In this document: in pieces, positions 61,095 to 64,000 of the stretch | How positions within the stretch are numbered: the stretch's first letter is position 1 | How the letters are laid out: each line of letters starts with the position of its first letter | Source: JAGWRI01 sp035700805 | GTDB lineage: Bacteria; Gemmatimonadota; Gemmatimonadetes; Gemmatimonadales; Gemmatimonadaceae | Reading direction: 5' to 3' | NCBI GenBank assembly: GCA_035700805.1 | Contig: DASSOG010000008.1 | Coordinates: forward strand, 1-64,000 | DNA length: 64,000 bases | Translations under genes and position numbers: made by a program | Notes under the pieces: generated by a model | Databases searched by the model: none | What the model was told of the DNA's origin: nothing | The model's input: the letters and a program-made list of their open reading frames with translations, nothing else

Positions 61095-62336
61095 CTATTT
61101 CAGGGTCTGCAGATACGCGACGATGTCGGCGATCTGCTGGTCGGTCAGCTTGCCATAGGTACTGGTCTTGCCGGTCTCGGGATCGAACTGGCCCACGCCA
61201 AACGTGTACATCTTGACGCCGGGCTTCATCAGGCGGGCGTTCTTGATCCAGAGCTCCAGGTGGTGCCTGTCGTTCGGGAACAGCCCGCCGGCAATCGAGG
61301 AGCGTGAGGCAATGTGCGTAAGGTCCGGCCCGATCACGCCGGCCATGCGGGGATTGCCCCGGATGGTGTGGCAGCTCATGCAGAGCGCATCCATTGACGT
61401 GGCCATGAGCTTCTCGCCCTCCACCGGGTTCCCCACGAGCGTGGAGTCGATGGTCAGGCCAGCCGGAATCGGGGTGGCCGGCACCGCGTACGCGGGAATC
61501 TTCGACCGGTCAAAGGCGATGAAGCTCGCCGTGCTCGGCGCGGCCTGGGGCGCGGCCGCCGCCGTGCGGGCGGACGCGCGCGGCGTGCTGCCGGTGTCCA
61601 GCGCCACCGCGGGGGATGCCTCATGCTTCGCCCACGAATCGAACTCCGCCTGGCTCACGGTGAACGCCTTGAACCGCATGTTCGCATGCGAGGTCCCGCA
61701 GTACTCGGCGCAGAACCCGTTGAACACGTCATCACTCACCGAATCCGGGGTGTACCAGAGATAGTTGGTGCGGTTCGAGACCACGTCCCGCTTGCCGCCG
61801 AGTTCCGGGATCCAGAAGGAATGGATCACGTCCGCCGACTTGAGCGTGAAGTTCACCGTGCGGCCAATGGGCAGGTACACCTCGTTGGCGGTCTTGAAGC
61901 CGAGCGTGGGGTAGTCAAACTCCCACCACCACTGGTGGCCGATCACGGTGACCTGCAGTGCGTTGGCCGGCGCGGGAGCCTCGGTCCGGAAGATGGTCTC
62001 GACACTGGGCACCGCGATGAACGCCAGGATCACCGCCGGCGTGATCGTCCAGAGGATCTCCAGGCGGGCGTTGCCGTGCACCTGCTGCGGCGCGGGCTGG
62101 CCCTCGCGCTTCCGGAAGCGGATGAGCGTGACCACCAGCAGCGTCTCCACGAACACGAAGACGAACGAGCCGAGCCAGAAGAGGATATTCCACAGGTGCC
62201 CGACTTCTCGGTTGAAGTCGGTGTGGTTATGAAAGATCGAGTTGGGATGTGCTGGGGCGCAGGCAGCGATCAGCACTGCGAGCGTGGCCGTCAACGCGGC
62301 GGCGCTCAGCCGACGCGCGCGGGATTCTGGTCCCAT
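61095..62336 (-). CDS. ctaC: Cytochrome c oxidase subunit II with fused cytochrome c (caa3)
   Basis: The 413-residue protein from ATG 62336 (AAGGA upstream) has a lipoprotein signal (TLAVLIAAC), two membrane helices, and the CuA domain: ADVIHSFWIPELGGKRD and FCAEYCGTSHANMRFKAFTV with the binuclear copper ligands. After an Ala/Pro linker the C-terminal cytochrome c domain has the heme site CMSCH and a methionine ligand region (LMKPGVKMYTFG). The fused heme domain defines the caa3 type, which takes electrons directly from cytochrome c or a complex III equivalent. It is the first gene of the operon. Confidence 0.96.
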   Translation of the reverse strand: MGPESRARRLSAAALTATLAVLIAACAPAHPNSIFHNHTDFNREVGHLWNILFWLGSFVFVFVETLLVVTLIRFRKREGQPAPQQVHGNARLEILWTITPAVILAFIAVPSVETIFRTEAPAPANALQVTVIGHQWWWEFDYPTLGFKTANEVYLPIGRTVNFTLKSADVIHSFWIPELGGKRDVVSNRTNYLWYTPDSVSDDVFNGFCAEYCGTSHANMRFKAFTVSQAEFDSWAKHEASPAVALDTGSTPRASARTAAAAPQAAPSTASFIAFDRSKIPAYAVPATPIPAGLTIDSTLVGNPVEGEKLMATSMDALCMSCHTIRGNPRMAGVIGPDLTHIASRSSIAGGLFPNDRHHLELWIKNARLMKPGVKMYTFGVGQFDPETGKTSTYGKLTDQQIADIVAYLQTLK

Positions 62337-62507
62337 GCGGAGTCCTTGTACCGGCGTGGTCTGGATGCCCCCAGGGAAGGAGGCGCAAGCGGAGAAACAG
62401 CATTGGCAAACTACGGGTGGGTACGGCGCCAAGCAAGCGAAGTGGGGGCATCCCGAGTGGCCCCGTCGGCAATCCGGAACACGTCGCCGGCCGGCGAATA
62501 TCCGCCC

Positions 62508-62891
62508 TCAGCCAGCCGGGCGTGATGGCTTCTCGTCTTCCACCTTGTGCTTCTCGATCACGCCCTTGGTGGCCAGTTCCAGTGCCACGGTGAGCTGGCC
62601 CACCCCCTCGCGGGCCTGGCGGATCCGGGTGCCCTCGTTGGACCCTCGGCCCAACTGCAGGTTCATGGCCAAGACCTGGTCGGCGATCATCCCGAATTGC
62701 CCCTTGAGCAACCCGCCCAGGGATGGCAACTGCCGCTTGAGGCTCATCAGGTAGGCGCTGCCGGGCGACTTGCGCTTTACCGCCAGCGCGTACTGCTCCA
62801 CCAGCCCGTGGATGCGCTGGAGGATGACCTCCGCGTCCTCAAGCGTCTTGAGCTTGGCCTGTCCCGCCCCGTCGAGCCTGATGCCTGCCAT
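62508..62891 (-). CDS. Small helical protein of unknown function
   Basis: The 127-residue protein is mainly helical and basic: KLKTLEDAEVILQRIHGLVE, YLMSLKRQLPSLGGLLKGQF, EGVGQLTVALELATKGVIEK. It has no signal or membrane segment and I recognise no family. It lies between the aspartase gene (33-base gap upstream) and the oxidase operon on the same strand. Confidence 0.65.
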   Translation of the reverse strand: MAGIRLDGAGQAKLKTLEDAEVILQRIHGLVEQYALAVKRKSPGSAYLMSLKRQLPSLGGLLKGQFGMIADQVLAMNLQLGRGSNEGTRIRQAREGVGQLTVALELATKGVIEKHKVEDEKPSRPAG

Positions 62892-62924
62892 GGTCGCGCG
62901 CCCCGGATGCCGATGGTCCGGAAC

Positions 62925-64000
62925 CTAAGGGGTTTCGGCGCCCGGCGCGGCCATGCGCGCGGGGTCCAGCAGGCGGTCGATCTGCACGCGGGTGAGCAGC
63001 TTCTGCTCCAGTACCAGTTCGGTCACCCCGCGCCCGGTGTCCAGCGCGGTCTTGGCGATCTGCGTGCAAACCTCATAGCCCAGCACGGGCGAGAGCGCCG
63101 TCACGATCCCGATGGAATGCTCCACGAACTCGCGCATGCGGTCCGGGTTCGCCGTGATGCCCGTGACGCACCGTTCGCGGAGCACCACGCAGGCGTTCCG
63201 CAGCGTGTCAATGCTCCGTAACAACCGATAGGCGATCACCGGCTCGAACACGTTGAGCTGGAGCTGCCCGGCCTCCGCGGCCAGGGTCACCGTCACGTCG
63301 CCGCCCACCACGTCAAAGCAGACCTGGTTCACCACTTCCGGAATGACCGGGTTCACCTTGCCCGGCATGATGGACGAGCCGGGCTGCATGGCCGGCAGGT
63401 TGATTTCATTGAACCCGGCGCGCGGCCCGGAGCTGAGCAGGCGCAGGTCATTACAGATCTTGGACAGCTTCACGGCACAGCGCTTGAGGACACCCGACAG
63501 TTGCACAAAGGCGCCGGTGTCCCATGTGGCCTCCACCAGGTCCGGCGCGGTAATGAGGTCGAGCCCCGTGATCCGCGACAGGTGGGCCCGCACCTTCTCG
63601 GCGTAGCCCGCGGGCGCGTTCAACCCGGTGCCGATGGCCGTGGCGCCCATGTTGATCTCGCGAATGAGCGCCTGCGCCTCGCCCAGGCGATCCACGTCTT
63701 CCAGCATGGTGTGCCCGAACGCGGCGAACTCCTGGCCCAGCGTCATGGGCACCGCATCCTGCAACTGGGTGCGTCCCATCTTCACGAAGGGGGCGAACTC
63801 GCGGCCCTTCTCCAGGAAGGCCTCGGCCAGGGCCCGCATGGCCGCGCGCAACCCCTCGATGCTCGCGTGCAGGGCCAGCTTCACCGCCGTGGGGTACACG
63901 TCGTTGGTGGACTGGCTGAGGTTCACATGGTTGTTGGGATGCACCACGGCGTAGTCGCCGCGCGTCCGTCCCATGAGCTCCAGCGCGCGGTTGGCAATCA
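62925..64000 (-). CDS. aspA: Aspartate ammonia-lyase, N-terminus beyond right edge
   Basis: About 357 C-terminal residues are present; the coding frame is still open at base 64000 (IANRALELMGRTRGDY just inside). The lyase signature is GSSIMPGKVNPVIPEVVNQV, with HPNNHVNLSQSTNDVYPTAV, TQLQDAVPMTLGQEFAAFGH and GIVTALSPVLGYEVCTQIAK. These follow aspartase (for example VNQVCFDVVGGDVTVTLAAE and AGQLQLNVFEPVI) more closely than fumarase class II. It converts aspartate to fumarate and ammonia. A fumarase assignment is less likely but not excluded without the N-terminus. Confidence 0.88.
   Translation of the reverse strand, partial: IANRALELMGRTRGDYAVVHPNNHVNLSQSTNDVYPTAVKLALHASIEGLRAAMRALAEAFLEKGREFAPFVKMGRTQLQDAVPMTLGQEFAAFGHTMLEDVDRLGEAQALIREINMGATAIGTGLNAPAGYAEKVRAHLSRITGLDLITAPDLVEATWDTGAFVQLSGVLKRCAVKLSKICNDLRLLSSGPRAGFNEINLPAMQPGSSIMPGKVNPVIPEVVNQVCFDVVGGDVTVTLAAEAGQLQLNVFEPVIAYRLLRSIDTLRNACVVLRERCVTGITANPDRMREFVEHSIGIVTALSPVLGYEVCTQIAKTALDTGRGVTELVLEQKLLTRVQIDRLLDPARMAAPGAETP

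Overview
The window is a GC-rich, gene-dense bacterial chromosome segment. Coding density is close to 95 percent and no gap exceeds 300 bases. The gene content suggests a Gram-negative-type, aerobic, free-living bacterium: lipoproteins and Tat or Sec exported proteins, a caa3-type cytochrome oxidase, flavin-dependent thymidylate synthase ThyX, paired DUF1501/DUF1800 proteins, a squalene-synthase-like enzyme and several ECF sigma factors. The combination resembles Gemmatimonadota, but this is an inference from gene content because no rRNA or tRNA gene is present. I found no prophage, insertion sequence or CRISPR array.

Layout. 1-5400: a leftward block of visibly lower GC than the rest. It encodes an ECF-type sigma factor, a lipoprotein, a secreted lipase with a PKD-like domain, a PQQ-like beta-propeller lipoprotein and a small membrane protein, followed by a decayed second copy of the lipase-end/propeller segment. 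A 17-unit pentanucleotide repeat sits in the 5' end of the sigma gene. 5400-15200: Yip1-family membrane protein, polysaccharide deacetylase, DUF1501/DUF1800 pair, a large protein with degenerate GGDEF and AAA domains plus helical repeats, and two hypothetical proteins. 15200-19300: a translationally coupled four-gene operon (two ATP-grasp ligases, a GNAT acetyltransferase, lysine 2,3-aminomutase) with its own promoter candidate. I regard this as the best candidate for an undescribed pathway in the window. 19300-31400: thyX, a D-lactate/glycolate-type FAD oxidase, a squalene/phytoene synthase overlapping a GH15 glucoamylase, then two GH57 enzymes and an alpha-glucan phosphorylase, forming an alpha-glucan turnover cluster.

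31400-37600: leftward set with a lipoprotein, a double-zinc-ribbon protein, RNase HI lacking one catalytic acid, a 72-residue protein, an M20 peptidase, a GHMP sugar kinase, a SnoaL-like protein and a PhaF-like phasin with a histone-H1-like tail. 37600-41500: family III CoA-transferase, ECF sigma/anti-sigma pair, DinB-like protein, SGNH hydrolase and GNAT. 41500-48100: dihydrolipoamide dehydrogenase and the E2 of a 2-oxoacid dehydrogenase, an alcohol dehydrogenase and gyrA. 48100-58000: NRAMP-related transporter, diguanylate cyclase, threonine dehydratase, soluble Ser/Thr kinase coupled to a secreted M1 aminopeptidase, CoA-binding protein, lysine 6-dehydrogenase-like enzyme and PBP4-type DacB. 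58100-64000: caa3 oxidase genes in the order ctaC-ctaD-ctaE-ctaF, a small protein, and aspartase running off the right edge.

Many neighbours are linked by ATGA, GTGA or TGATG stop/start overlaps, so translational coupling is the prevailing operon style. Convergent pairs are mostly separated by strong GC-rich hairpins.
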